NCBI GenBank assembly: GCA_002428895.1
Contig: DIYC01000147.1
Coordinates: 1 to 5,958, forward strand
Reading direction: 5' to 3'
Origin: Burkholderiales bacterium UBA6064
Lineage (GTDB): Bacteria > Pseudomonadota > Gammaproteobacteria > Burkholderiales > Burkholderiaceae_B
Length of the DNA stretch: 5,958 bases
The translations under genes and the position numbers were made by a program. Under the pieces are notes generated by a model. The model had not been told where the DNA came from. It saw only the letters and a program-made list of their open reading frames with translations, and did not search any database. Shown one piece after another: positions 1 to 5,050 of this stretch (positions within the stretch are counted from its first letter, which is position 1; every line of letters begins with the position of its first letter).

Positions 1-13
1 GGTAAGGTGCTAA

Positions 14-382
14 TCAGGAAAAAGTATCACTCAAGTTCTTAGGTTGATAACCTGTTTTGTGAAGCCATGCCATTGTTCTACGCAAGCGAGTCAACTGATT
101 TTTGCGCTCTGCATACGCTAAAATTGTTACCGAAGGGAACACACCTGGGACTTCTGAATTACCTTTTCCAGTTCGGAACAAATAGCCTTGAATGCGGTTG
201 TTTATTCCTTTCTGGGCAACGCCAAAGAGAACAACCTGTCCTTCATCAAAGACCTTCACCGGGCCTTTTTTTGAAGCACCAACTGATTGATGAAAGCCAA
301 ACATCACCGCGCAACGAAGCCCGGTTTTCTTTAACTCTTGAACCGCTGTTTTCATCAAAGAAATATCTCGCAAATACCCCAA
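14..382 (-). CDS. Unrecognised protein, last gene of the partition operon, 5' end uncertain
   Basis: I do not recognise this protein. The interval gives 122 residues from a TTG at 382 that has no ribosome binding site. The same frame stays open upstream and encodes a coding-like Cys/His stretch (GCGNCRHSNHDAGF) before any usable start. A strong Shine-Dalgarno and an ATG at 430-432 lie just upstream but in another frame. One extra G in the run at 428-430 would join that ATG to this frame and give about 139 residues starting MGCGNC. An alternative is restart at the ATG at 353-355 (residue 10), which overlaps the TGA of a 25-codon hydrophobic ORF (355-432). The remainder is basic and Gly-rich, with no membrane segment or known motif. 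A CxxC near the N-terminus would hint at metal binding if the longer reading is right. It follows the korA-like gene closely, so it is probably cotranscribed with the incC/korB/korA-like genes. Confidence 0.5.
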   Translation of the reverse strand: MGYLRDISLMKTAVQELKKTGLRCAVMFGFHQSVGASKKGPVKVFDEGQVVLFGVAQKGINNRIQGYLFRTGKGNSEVPGVFPSVTILAYAERKNQLTRLRRTMAWLHKTGYQPKNLSDTFS

Positions 383-435
383 AATATGAAAACCAGCATC
401 ATGATTCGAATGCCGACAATTCCCGCACCCATAAT

Positions 436-755
436 TTACCCTCCTCTGTATTCTTGCAATGCACTCAGCGAAAGATTACGCACTTTCTGAGCCATATCTG
501 GTGGCAACGCTACTGTCACCAAAGACCAACCCTCAGGGCATTGTCGTTGTTCTAAGTACTCTTCAAAATATCGCTTTGCCGCACGACTGGCGGCCTGCCT
601 TGTAACATCAAAAAACGCCCTACGTCATGAGCACTGTGACCTTTTACCAGTATCATTTTGGCCATATCCCGAACTCTTTCTTGTCCACCAATCAACGAAT
701 GCACTTCGTTGAACTGATCAAGAGTCAATCGCTTTTCGTAGTGATTTTTTCGCAT
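436..755 (-). CDS. korA: KorA/TrfB-family transcriptional repressor, interrupted by a -1 frame break
   Basis: In IncP plasmids KorA is a small helix-turn-helix repressor that controls replication, partition and transfer operons together with KorB. The frame from the ATG at 755 gives 67 residues ending at 552. Its first part follows RP4 KorA (KRLTLDQFNEVHSLIGGQER against KorA KKRLTESQFQEAIQGLEVGQQ, from memory). After the run of six T (610-615) similarity continues in the -1 frame: DVTRQAASRAAKRYFEEYLE aligns with KorA LTRGAVSQAVHRVWAAFE, the recognition-helix region, and PEGWSLVTVALPP with PEGYARVTAVLPE. That frame ends at TAA 436-438. Joined, the protein is about 106 residues against 101 for RP4 KorA. 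A seventh T would restore the frame, and T TTT TTG is in phase for -1 slippage. The start lies 38 nt inside the parB-like gene, suggesting translational coupling. It could be an assembly error, a decaying gene or programmed frameshifting. Family assignment is fairly firm; expression as full length is unknown. Confidence 0.7.
439..447 (-). promoter_or_regulatory. Strong ribosome binding site before the ATG at 432
   Basis: The minus strand reads AGAGGAGGG, ending 6 nt before an ATG at 430-432. Spacing and strength are near ideal. The site overlaps the last codons of the korA-like gene, typical of tightly packed operon genes. It decides the likely true start of the following gene, although in the sequence as given this ATG opens only a 25-codon frame. 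Confidence 0.6.
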
Positions 756-1692
756 TGTTATCGAGCTCGAATGTGAAGTTTCCTTCGGTTGTATGTAAGA
801 TCAAAAGCCCCGTCTCATTCAATGAGGCAGATTTTAGAACAATCGGCAAGTCTTCATCAGAGACACCTGACTCACCTGAATCAACAGCTTTCTTTGGGCC
901 TCGTTTCGCATGCGAAACACCCTTTTCAACATCAACATCTTGCAATAGCTCGTTCTTTTCATCTTCAGAAAAGTCATCATTCACACCCTTTAAGATTGAT
1001 TTTTTCCCCTTTCTCTCGATCTCAACCTGCTTACGCAAACCTGTTCTTAAGCTGGGGTCTTCATCCCAACGTTGCACCAAAGCCAGCGCATTCTCTTTAC
1101 TTTCTTCCGCAAGTAAAGCCAGGTTATAAATCGCATCCACATCAGATGAATAGCCCGATTGAATAAAATCGAGCACGAAGTCTGGCGACTTGCTAATTTT
1201 CAGGCATTTTGAGACAAAACCCTTTTTAGTATTTTTATCTCGCTTGCCGAGAATTCGGGCAGCTTCAGCGGTGCCAATGTCTTCCGCCAACGCTGAAATA
1301 GCCACTACCTCATCGAGCAAGTCCATGTCCTCGCGATCGATGTTTTCAATCAGCGCAATCGCTCGGGCTTGAGTGTCATCCAATTCTCTTACGATACAAG
1401 GCACCGCTTCTAACTGAGCAATTTGAGCAGCCCTCCAACGTCGTTCCCCTGCGATAATCTCAAACCGTGTGTCATTAAACACCCGAACGATAATTGGTTG
1501 AATGATGCCCTGCTCTGAAATTGACTCGGCAAGACCCTCCAAACCTTCTTGAGAAATATGTCGCCGTGGTTGATACTTACCAGGCTGCAAAAGCCCCACT
1601 TTTATCATTTCAATCGATTCGCCTTCTTTGGGTGCACCGTCCAATTGTGCGGCCAAAGAATCAATATCGCTAAAATCCATAAATTCACTCAT
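718..1692 (-). CDS. korB: ParB/KorB-family centromere-binding partition protein and repressor
   Basis: ParB proteins bind a palindromic centromere site, load and slide as CTP-dependent clamps, and stimulate the ParA ATPase to segregate plasmids. KorB members also repress promoters. The 324-residue protein has the N-terminal ParB domain at about 25-125: KYQPRR at 39-44, IIQPIIVR at 63-70, the CTP-binding GERRWRA at 82-88 and ENIDRED at 116-122. A helix-turn-helix follows at about 134-168 (TAEAARILGK...FVSKCLKI). The region at 178-210 (SGYSSDVDAIYNLALLAEES) resembles the KorB operator-binding domain. A charged linker spans about 225-282. The last 40 residues (ILHTTEGNFTFELDNNAKKSLRKAI) fit the SH3-like KorB dimerisation domain. 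It overlaps the parA-like gene by 4 nt (ATGA). A perfect 16-bp palindrome lies within its linker codons (V259-R264) and may be one of its own binding sites. No internal break is visible. Confidence 0.9.
   Translation of the reverse strand: MSEFMDFSDIDSLAAQLDGAPKEGESIEMIKVGLLQPGKYQPRRHISQEGLEGLAESISEQGIIQPIIVRVFNDTRFEIIAGERRWRAAQIAQLEAVPCIVRELDDTQARAIALIENIDREDMDLLDEVVAISALAEDIGTAEAARILGKRDKNTKKGFVSKCLKISKSPDFVLDFIQSGYSSDVDAIYNLALLAEESKENALALVQRWDEDPSLRTGLRKQVEIERKGKKSILKGVNDDFSEDEKNELLQDVDVEKGVSHAKRGPKKAVDSGESGVSDEDLPIVLKSASLNETGLLILHTTEGNFTFELDNNAKKSLRKAIDS
903..918. promoter_or_regulatory. Perfect 16-bp palindrome, candidate ParB/KorB binding site (copy 1)
   Basis: GTTTCGCATGCGAAAC is a perfect palindrome inside the parB-like gene, in the codons for its charged linker, where protein constraint is low. 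Its 14-bp core (904-917) recurs exactly at 3033-3046. Its GTTTC/GAAAC arms recall the Spo0J-type parS sequence, and its size is close to the IncP KorB operator (13 bp). That it is the binding site is inference from recurrence, symmetry and position. Confidence 0.55.
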
Positions 1693-2465
1693 TGCTTAAC
1701 CTCAATTTTTGTATTTTCAATAATCCACTGCATGGCAGCTTTAACTTCTTTAGCAGCTGTTCTAGCTGAGCCAGTAGATGCCTTATACCAAACAGGTTGC
1801 TTTCTGCGTGCAGCCTTAGCAATGGCTGACCGAAATCCTATAGTGTGAGGAATAACATATTTGGCCAACTTCTCTTTTAGCTGTTCAACCGTCTTGTTTT
1901 GATCACTGTCACGCTTATTCCATTGGTTGATCAAAAGCCCCAAAAACTGAAGCTTTGGATTATGTGATTTCTTGACTTGTTGAATCCGCTTAAACAACGA
2001 GCTGACCCCTTTGATGCTATACGCATCTGGCACAATCGGTGAGAATGCAAAATCAGAAGCAATTAAAGGCGCTAACATCGCAAAGCCCATTGTTGGTGGC
2101 GTATCAATCACAATCAGATCAAATTGAGCAGCCAATTCATGCAACCTCAACCGAAAAACCGAAGCGGCTTCAACCGGATAACGCTCGATTGAAAAGAGAT
2201 CATCTGTAGCAAACACCAAACCCAAACCTGGCTGAACCTCAAAAACGGGTTTGGCCTCTTGCTCTTTGAATAAATCAGAAGCAGTCTCAAAACTCTCACA
2301 TGCCCCTTCAACGACGAAGTTATCTCCTGCATTACCTTGAGGGTCTAGATCAATTAAACAAACTCTGGCACCCATCTCGTGCGCCATATTAACCAAAGAG
2401 ACTGCGCCAGTTGTTTTGCCAGCGCCGCCTTTATGAATCGCACAGGTAATAATTTTTCCTCTCAT
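1689..2465 (-). CDS. incC: ParA/IncC-family partition ATPase
   Basis: This is a Walker-type ParA ATPase that moves plasmid copies apart with its ParB partner by binding DNA in the ATP state. The 258-residue protein begins directly with a beta strand and the deviant Walker A KGGAGKTT at 12-19. The A' motif LIDLDPQGN follows at 37-45, and Walker B DLIVIDTPP at 116-124 with Asp121. The second half follows RP4 IncC closely: SPIVPDAYSIKGV, KLQFLGLLINQWNKRD, IPHTIGFRSAIAKA and the C-terminal AAKEVKAAM. Length matches the short IncC2 form; there is no N-terminal DNA-binding domain as in P1 ParA. The ATG at 2465 is preceded by GAGAAGG about 7 nt upstream, directly below a good promoter. Its TGA overlaps the parB-like ATG. 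It is the first gene of the leftward operon and is probably autoregulated through the promoter palindrome. Confidence 0.93.
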   Translation of the reverse strand: MRGKIITCAIHKGGAGKTTGAVSLVNMAHEMGARVCLIDLDPQGNAGDNFVVEGACESFETASDLFKEQEAKPVFEVQPGLGLVFATDDLFSIERYPVEAASVFRLRLHELAAQFDLIVIDTPPTMGFAMLAPLIASDFAFSPIVPDAYSIKGVSSLFKRIQQVKKSHNPKLQFLGLLINQWNKRDSDQNKTVEQLKEKLAKYVIPHTIGFRSAIAKAARRKQPVWYKASTGSARTAAKEVKAAMQWIIENTKIEVKQ

Positions 2466-2485
2466 GCCGCTACCTTCTCATTTAA

Positions 2486-2495
2486 ATACTAGTAT
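2486..2495. promoter_or_regulatory. Palindrome over the -10 box, candidate operator of the partition operon
   Basis: ATACTAGTAT is a perfect 10-bp palindrome that covers most of the -10 hexamer and reaches toward the start point, where a repressor would block polymerase. Nearby are a repeat of its left half (AAATACT at 2484-2490 and 2504-2510) and two GTAAAC copies (2515-2520 and 2527-2532). The KorA-like protein is the natural candidate ligand, since RP4 KorA binds a 12-bp palindrome (GTTTAGCTAAAC) at promoters. The match is in symmetry and placement, not in exact sequence. Confidence 0.5.
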
Positions 2496-2519
2496 AAATT
2501 TTCAAATACTTATTGTAAA
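2491..2519 (-). promoter_or_regulatory. Sigma70-type promoter of the partition operon
   Basis: On the minus strand, TTTACA (2514-2519) and TATACT (2491-2496) are separated by 17 bp, each matching the consensus at 5 of 6 positions. The start of transcription should lie near 2484, giving a leader of about 20 nt with the GAGAAGG ribosome site before the parA-like ATG. Confidence 0.7.
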
Positions 2520-2711
2520 CACCAAGGTAAACATTTTGACCGGAAAAGCAAACATGATTCCGTTCTGTGTCTACAAAAAATGTATCAATCTTTCTTCTGC
2601 ATCCAGTGCCCTCCTACTCCTTTCATCGAAAAAATAGTCATTCAAAACTTTGTTCTTTAGTGAGCCTCGGGGGATACGAGGTGGAAGCCCGTGCAATTCT
2701 GTTGGCTACAG

Positions 2712-2727
2712 TCAAAAATATTTTTGA
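2712..2727. repeat. Perfect 16-bp AT-rich palindrome
   Basis: TCAAAAATATTTTTGA is perfectly symmetrical and lies alone in the intergenic region. With no loop and 14 of 16 bases A/T, it looks more like a protein site or easily melted segment than a terminator. No promoter is evident next to it. Confidence 0.5.
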
Positions 2728-2876
2728 ATGGATCGTCATGAAACCCTCTCTATATTGGAAAAATAAAAAATGTGTTCTTCGGAGCCGCCTCGAAAATCCG
2801 AAAGAGCAAAGAGGACATGGCGCAAAATCACATACGCAAGCCACAGTCCGACCAAAGGAACGAAAGGAGGAACCGT

Positions 2877-2948
2877 GTGAGAATGTGTCGAAGGGCAATC
2901 TTTTGCCGTAGACGATTTGATCTAGGATTCAAAAAAGGAGGCCGATAA
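2877..2948 (+). other. Possible small basic peptide ORF with a strong ribosome site
   Basis: AAAGGAGG at 2863-2870 lies 6 nt before a GTG at 2877 that opens a 23-residue frame ending at TAA 2946-2948. The peptide is rich in Arg and Lys (CRRAIFCRRRF in its middle). The GTG overlaps the TGA of another short basic frame, 36 codons from the ATG at 2770, in a coupling-like GTGTGA arrangement. No promoter or homologue is recognised. The ribosome-site-like motif may serve another purpose, so this is a weak candidate only. Confidence 0.2.
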
Positions 2949-2980
2949 AGCACAAATTTTCTGAAAACAGAAGAGAGTTG

Positions 2981-2990
2981 ATTGATCAAT
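2981..2990. repeat. Short 10-bp palindrome in the intergenic cluster
   Basis: ATTGATCAAT is perfectly symmetrical, with partial symmetry extending two bases beyond a mismatch. It is the leftmost of three palindromes within 90 bp. A palindrome of this length in AT-rich DNA can arise by chance. Confidence 0.3.
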
Positions 2991-3031
2991 TAATTCACTT
3001 TGATGACGAGACTTAGGGTAGTTTTGGTTCC

Positions 3032-3047
3032 ATTTCGCATGCGAAAT
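3032..3047. promoter_or_regulatory. Perfect 16-bp palindrome, candidate ParB/KorB binding site or parS (copy 2)
   Basis: ATTTCGCATGCGAAAT carries the same 14-bp core, TTTCGCATGCGAAA, as the copy inside the parB-like gene at 904-917; only the outermost base pair differs. It sits in noncoding DNA about 570 bp upstream of the par operon start, a typical place for a centromere, and about 105 bp before the higBA promoter. Recurrence of a GC-containing palindrome of this length within about 2 kb is unlikely by chance. Confidence 0.6.
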
Positions 3048-3050
3048 ACT

Positions 3051-3068
3051 CACAAAGATATCTGTGTG
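3051..3068. repeat. 18-bp near-perfect palindrome next to the parS-like site
   Basis: CACAAAGATATCTGTGTG is symmetrical except for one position pair (3055/3064). It begins 4 bp after the parS-like palindrome, so the two may form a composite protein-binding site. Confidence 0.4.
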
Positions 3069-3151
3069 CGTAACAACGAGAACCACAGTTCGCAACGTCA
3101 AAGAACAAACAAGGCTTAACGCCTTAAATCAATAACGATTGACCTTGAAAC

Positions 3152-3179
3152 TTGACGACATACGCAAATAGCGTATAAT
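3152..3179 (+). promoter_or_regulatory. Promoter of the higBA toxin-antitoxin operon
   Basis: TTGACG (3152-3157) and a perfect TATAAT (3174-3179) are separated by 16 bp. The predicted start point falls at or within a base or two of the toxin ATG at 3186, so the transcript may be leaderless. Confidence 0.75.
3160..3176. promoter_or_regulatory. Inverted repeat in the higBA promoter, candidate HigA operator
   Basis: ATACGC and GCGTAT arms flank a 5-bp AAATA centre, filling the spacer and entering the -10 box. This is the expected place for autorepression by the helix-turn-helix antitoxin or the toxin-antitoxin complex. Confidence 0.6.
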
Positions 3180-3185
3180 TTTACA

Positions 3186-3524
3186 ATGAAAGCAACATTT
3201 ATCGAATTACCCGCTTTTGAGCGTTACCGAAGTGATTACCTATCTGACGATGGTTACAGAGAGCTTCAACAGATGCTTCTTGAAAATCCAGAGGCAGGAG
3301 CTCGAATTCAAGGTACGGGTGGCCTTCGTAAAATTCGCTTCAAAGATGAAAATCGACAAAAGGGGAAACGCGGCGGAATTCGTGTAATTTATTATTGGCA
3401 AAACGATTTAAAACATTTTTGGTTATTTACCATTTATAACAAAGATGAAATGGATGATTTAACCCCTAAACAACGCCAAACACTTTCTGATTTACTATCA
3501 GAAACGCTCAAAAAAGGATGTTGA
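3186..3524 (+). CDS. higB: HigB2-like toxin of the RelE/ParE superfamily
   Basis: HigB toxins are ribosome-dependent mRNA interferases that cleave mRNA during translation when their antitoxin is lost. The 112-residue protein follows Vibrio HigB2 along its length: an N-terminal FIELPAFERYRSDYLSDDGY, the basic core GTGGLRKIRF at 43-52 and GKRGGIRVIYY at 60-70, then LFTIYNKDEMDDLTP at 80-94. Length is normal for the family. The ATG at 3186 is set by alignment with HigB2 (MKS/MKA start). No Shine-Dalgarno precedes it and the promoter predicts transcription starting there, so it may be translated from a leaderless mRNA. It is followed after one base by the antitoxin gene. The toxin-first order is usual for HigBA. 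I cannot identify catalytic residues with certainty from sequence alone. Confidence 0.92.
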   Translation: MKATFIELPAFERYRSDYLSDDGYRELQQMLLENPEAGARIQGTGGLRKIRFKDENRQKGKRGGIRVIYYWQNDLKHFWLFTIYNKDEMDDLTPKQRQTLSDLLSETLKKGC

Positions 3525-3525
3525 G

Positions 3526-3837
3526 ATGAAAAGAGACCTATTCTCAGAATTAAACGAAGGCTTTGATGCCATTAAAAAGCATCAAAAAGGAAAATTAACC
3601 CTAAAAAGCCAGATAGTTAAAAAAACATCAGCTCCATTGCTAAAAAGTGAGGAAATTATTGTCCTTAGAGAAAACCTTAATTTGTCTCAGGCTGTCTTTG
3701 CTAACTATCTTCGCATTAACAAACGTACCCTAGAAAACTGGGAGCAAGGTCGGGCCAAACCCAATGCACAAGCAGCAACACTGATTAAAATGGTTCAAAA
3801 ATACCCAGACACCATTAAACGGTTAGACAATATCTAA
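3526..3837 (+). CDS. higA: HigA2-like helix-turn-helix antitoxin
   Basis: This is the antitoxin of the HigB-like toxin: it neutralises the toxin by direct binding and represses the shared promoter. The 103-residue protein has a polar N-terminal arm (about 1-40, including LFSELNEGFDAIKKHQKGKLTLK) that should wrap the toxin, and an XRE-type helix-turn-helix at about 43-80 (VLRENLNLSQAVFANYLRIN, then RTLENWEQGRAKPN). The LENWEQGR motif is characteristic of HigA2. The ATG lies one base after the higB stop, and AAAGGA in the toxin's last codons serves as ribosome site. The inverted repeat at 3160-3176 is its probable operator. Confidence 0.92.
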   Translation: MKRDLFSELNEGFDAIKKHQKGKLTLKSQIVKKTSAPLLKSEEIIVLRENLNLSQAVFANYLRINKRTLENWEQGRAKPNAQAATLIKMVQKYPDTIKRLDNI

Positions 3838-4008
3838 AAAATCAAATTGAGAATGGCAAACTGCGTGAATTGATTTCAAAAAATTTTAGGGTGTTCAAAA
3901 TTCTGTCTCACGAAACTAGCGCACTTAGCTTGCTCTACCCCTTGCATATTCCAGCGAAATTGGCCGCCCATTTCAACTCAAATTAATCACCAACTTTTGA
4001 AAAACTGC

Positions 4009-4491
4009 TTAAAACAATCGAATAAAAAGCATCATCGAATCAACAGGTGATTCTTTAAAACCATATTTTTGATAAAAACTTTTTGCATTTTCATTCAAGG
4101 CATGCACCAAGAGCGCTCGAACTCCAACATTTTCAGCAACGGCTTTGCAACGCAACACCGCATCTTTTAATAAACTGCTACCCAGTTTAAATCCTTGTGC
4201 CTGCTTATCCACCGCTAAACGACCCAGTACCATGACGGGTATTGGGTCTGGCATATTACGACGGATGTTTGATGACGCTTCAGCATGCGCAAGTGCACCA
4301 GCGGCAAGCGCATAAAAACCATAAACACGACCTGCTTCATCCGCACATACAAAAGTTCTACTGGCTCCCAATTTCTGATTAGCAAGTGCTTTACGTTTAA
4401 GCCAATCGTCTAATGAAGATTCCCCTGAAAAAAAGTCTTGTGTTTGATGATGTTCATTCAGTGGTTTGGGCTCAAGAAGCGTCAAGCTCAT
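4009..4491 (-). CDS. GNAT acetyltransferase toxin of the TacT/AtaT type
   Basis: Toxins of this group transfer an acetyl group from acetyl-CoA to the amino group of aminoacyl-tRNAs, which stops translation. The 160-residue protein has the family N-terminus (FFSGESSLDDWLKRKALANQ at 20-39), the central GFYALAAGAL at 58-67, the acetyl-CoA binding region VLGRLAVDKQAQGFKLGSSLL at about 88-108, ALLVHALNE at 126-134 and FYQKYGF at 139-145. Tyr140 matches the catalytic tyrosine described for TacT. The pyrophosphate loop reads QGFKLG, a slightly altered QGxGLG. Its ATG overlaps the antitoxin stop by 4 nt (ATGA), so translation is probably coupled. It converges with higBA across about 170 bp of noncoding DNA, in which I see no strong terminator. 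The tRNA target cannot be read from sequence. Confidence 0.92.
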   Translation of the reverse strand: MSLTLLEPKPLNEHHQTQDFFSGESSLDDWLKRKALANQKLGASRTFVCADEAGRVYGFYALAAGALAHAEASSNIRRNMPDPIPVMVLGRLAVDKQAQGFKLGSSLLKDAVLRCKAVAENVGVRALLVHALNENAKSFYQKYGFKESPVDSMMLFIRLF

Positions 4492-4763
4492 TGTTTTGGC
4501 TTTTTTGTCCAGGGTGGCGTAACCGCCATTAACTGATTAAGGCCTTGATTAAACTCTTCAGGTGCATCTAGTAACGCCACGAAAGACTGATACTGTTGAT
4601 CACTCAACTGGAAATATACCTGATCAAGGATAACTGCCTTGGCGCGTTCACAGGCAGCTTCTAGCATAAAATCAGAACGATTTTTACCAAGTATTCTGGC
4701 GGCATGATTGATTAAATCCCGTTGACCAGGCTCAACACGCAAATTAATTGAAGCATCACGCAT
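4488..4763 (-). CDS. DUF1778 ribbon-helix-helix antitoxin (TacA/AtaR type)
   Basis: This is the antitoxin paired with the GNAT toxin. The N-terminal RDASINLRVEPGQRDLINHAA forms a ribbon-helix-helix DNA-binding domain, followed by GKNRSDFMLEAACERA at 26-41. The C-terminal tail (FQLSDQQYQSFVALLDAP, ending in a conserved-type PPW) is the toxin-blocking segment. I chose the ATG at 4763, giving 91 residues, rather than the ATG ten codons upstream at 4793. The shorter form starts with the family's usual MRDASINLR, has AGGG a few bases upstream, and the promoter predicts transcription starting near 4789, after the first ATG. The complex probably represses its own promoter through the inverted repeat at 4790-4812. 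Confidence 0.9.
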   Translation of the reverse strand: MRDASINLRVEPGQRDLINHAARILGKNRSDFMLEAACERAKAVILDQVYFQLSDQQYQSFVALLDAPEEFNQGLNQLMAVTPPWTKKPKQ

Positions 4764-4789
4764 AACACCCTCATGTGTAGCCAATAGAC

Positions 4790-4812
4790 ACACAAATACT
4801 ATCGTTTTGTGT
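4790..4812. promoter_or_regulatory. Inverted repeat over the -10 box, candidate antitoxin operator
   Basis: ACACAAA (4790-4796) and TTTGTGT (4806-4812) are perfect 7-bp inverted arms separated by 9 bp, flanking and covering the -10 hexamer. Ribbon-helix-helix antitoxins commonly bind such sites to autorepress. Confidence 0.5.
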
Positions 4813-4824
4813 ATCTGTTGTCAA
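4796..4824 (-). promoter_or_regulatory. Promoter of the DUF1778/GNAT toxin-antitoxin operon
   Basis: On the minus strand, a perfect TTGACA (4819-4824) is followed after 17 bp by TAGTAT (4796-4801, 5 of 6). Transcription should begin near 4789, about 26 nt before the chosen antitoxin ATG. Confidence 0.75.
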
Positions 4825-5050
4825 TACATTGATTTTTTACTCATTAGGGCTAAAAATTCAGGCTTTTGGTATCAAAATCTGAATAAATCCTTTATGTGAA
4901 AAAAACACAAACCAATAATTAGTCAAACTGCTCTGCCCCGCCATTCAATTTGTTTCAAATTCCCGCAGCTGCATTAATTAATAAACAATTCACTAAATTT
5001 GGTTCACCAAGGCCAACGAAACCACTTTCTCGGTCATCAACGGGGCTGTT

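Larger units (their letters stand above)
2466..3185. other. Long intergenic control region between the par operon and higBA
   Basis: These 720 bases lie between the divergent par operon and higBA. I find no convincing conserved gene; the longest frames translate to low-complexity, atypical protein. The region holds the par promoter and operator, a 16-bp AT-rich palindrome (2712-2727), small hairpins at 2665-2681 and 2894-2907, two strong Shine-Dalgarno-like AAGGAGG motifs, a palindrome cluster (2981-3068) that includes the shared 14-bp motif, and the higBA promoter. It could be a centromere, or part of an origin or transfer region. I see no iteron array, clear DnaA box or recognisable nic site, so the role is inference. 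Confidence 0.5.

Noticed and set aside
67..555. 162-codon plus-strand frame
   Set aside because: It lies antisense to the korA-like gene and the following gene, whose minus-strand frames show family similarity or operon signals. It is a shadow frame.
2661..2910. A known structured RNA (6S, SRP, RNase P or tmRNA) in the intergenic region
   Set aside because: Small hairpins exist, but none of the conserved sequences of those RNAs that I know are present.
2567..2911. 114-codon plus-strand frame and the opposing 86-codon frame at 2638-2898
   Set aside because: Neither has a good ribosome site, recognisable motif or protein-like composition, and they overlap each other on opposite strands.
3111..3125. 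AAGGC/GCCTT hairpin as a rho-independent terminator, or GCTTAAC as an attC core
   Set aside because: The stem is only 5 bp and no clean T tract follows on either strand. No partner GTTRRRY core with attC-like symmetry is found, so integron cassette boundaries are not supported.
3839..3876. AAATCAA/TTGATTT inverted repeat after higA as a terminator
   Set aside because: The stem is AT-only apart from one pair, has a long loop and is not followed by a T run on the plus strand.
4764..4793. Extended start of the DUF1778 antitoxin at 4793
   Set aside because: The promoter predicts transcription beginning near 4789, the extra ten residues do not fit the family, and MRDASINLR at 4763 is the usual N-terminus.
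4935..5046. GCCCCG and CGGGGC inverted pair flanking about 100 bp after the putative immunity gene
   Set aside because: Six-base arms about 100 bp apart are easily explained by chance, and the symmetry stops at the next bases.
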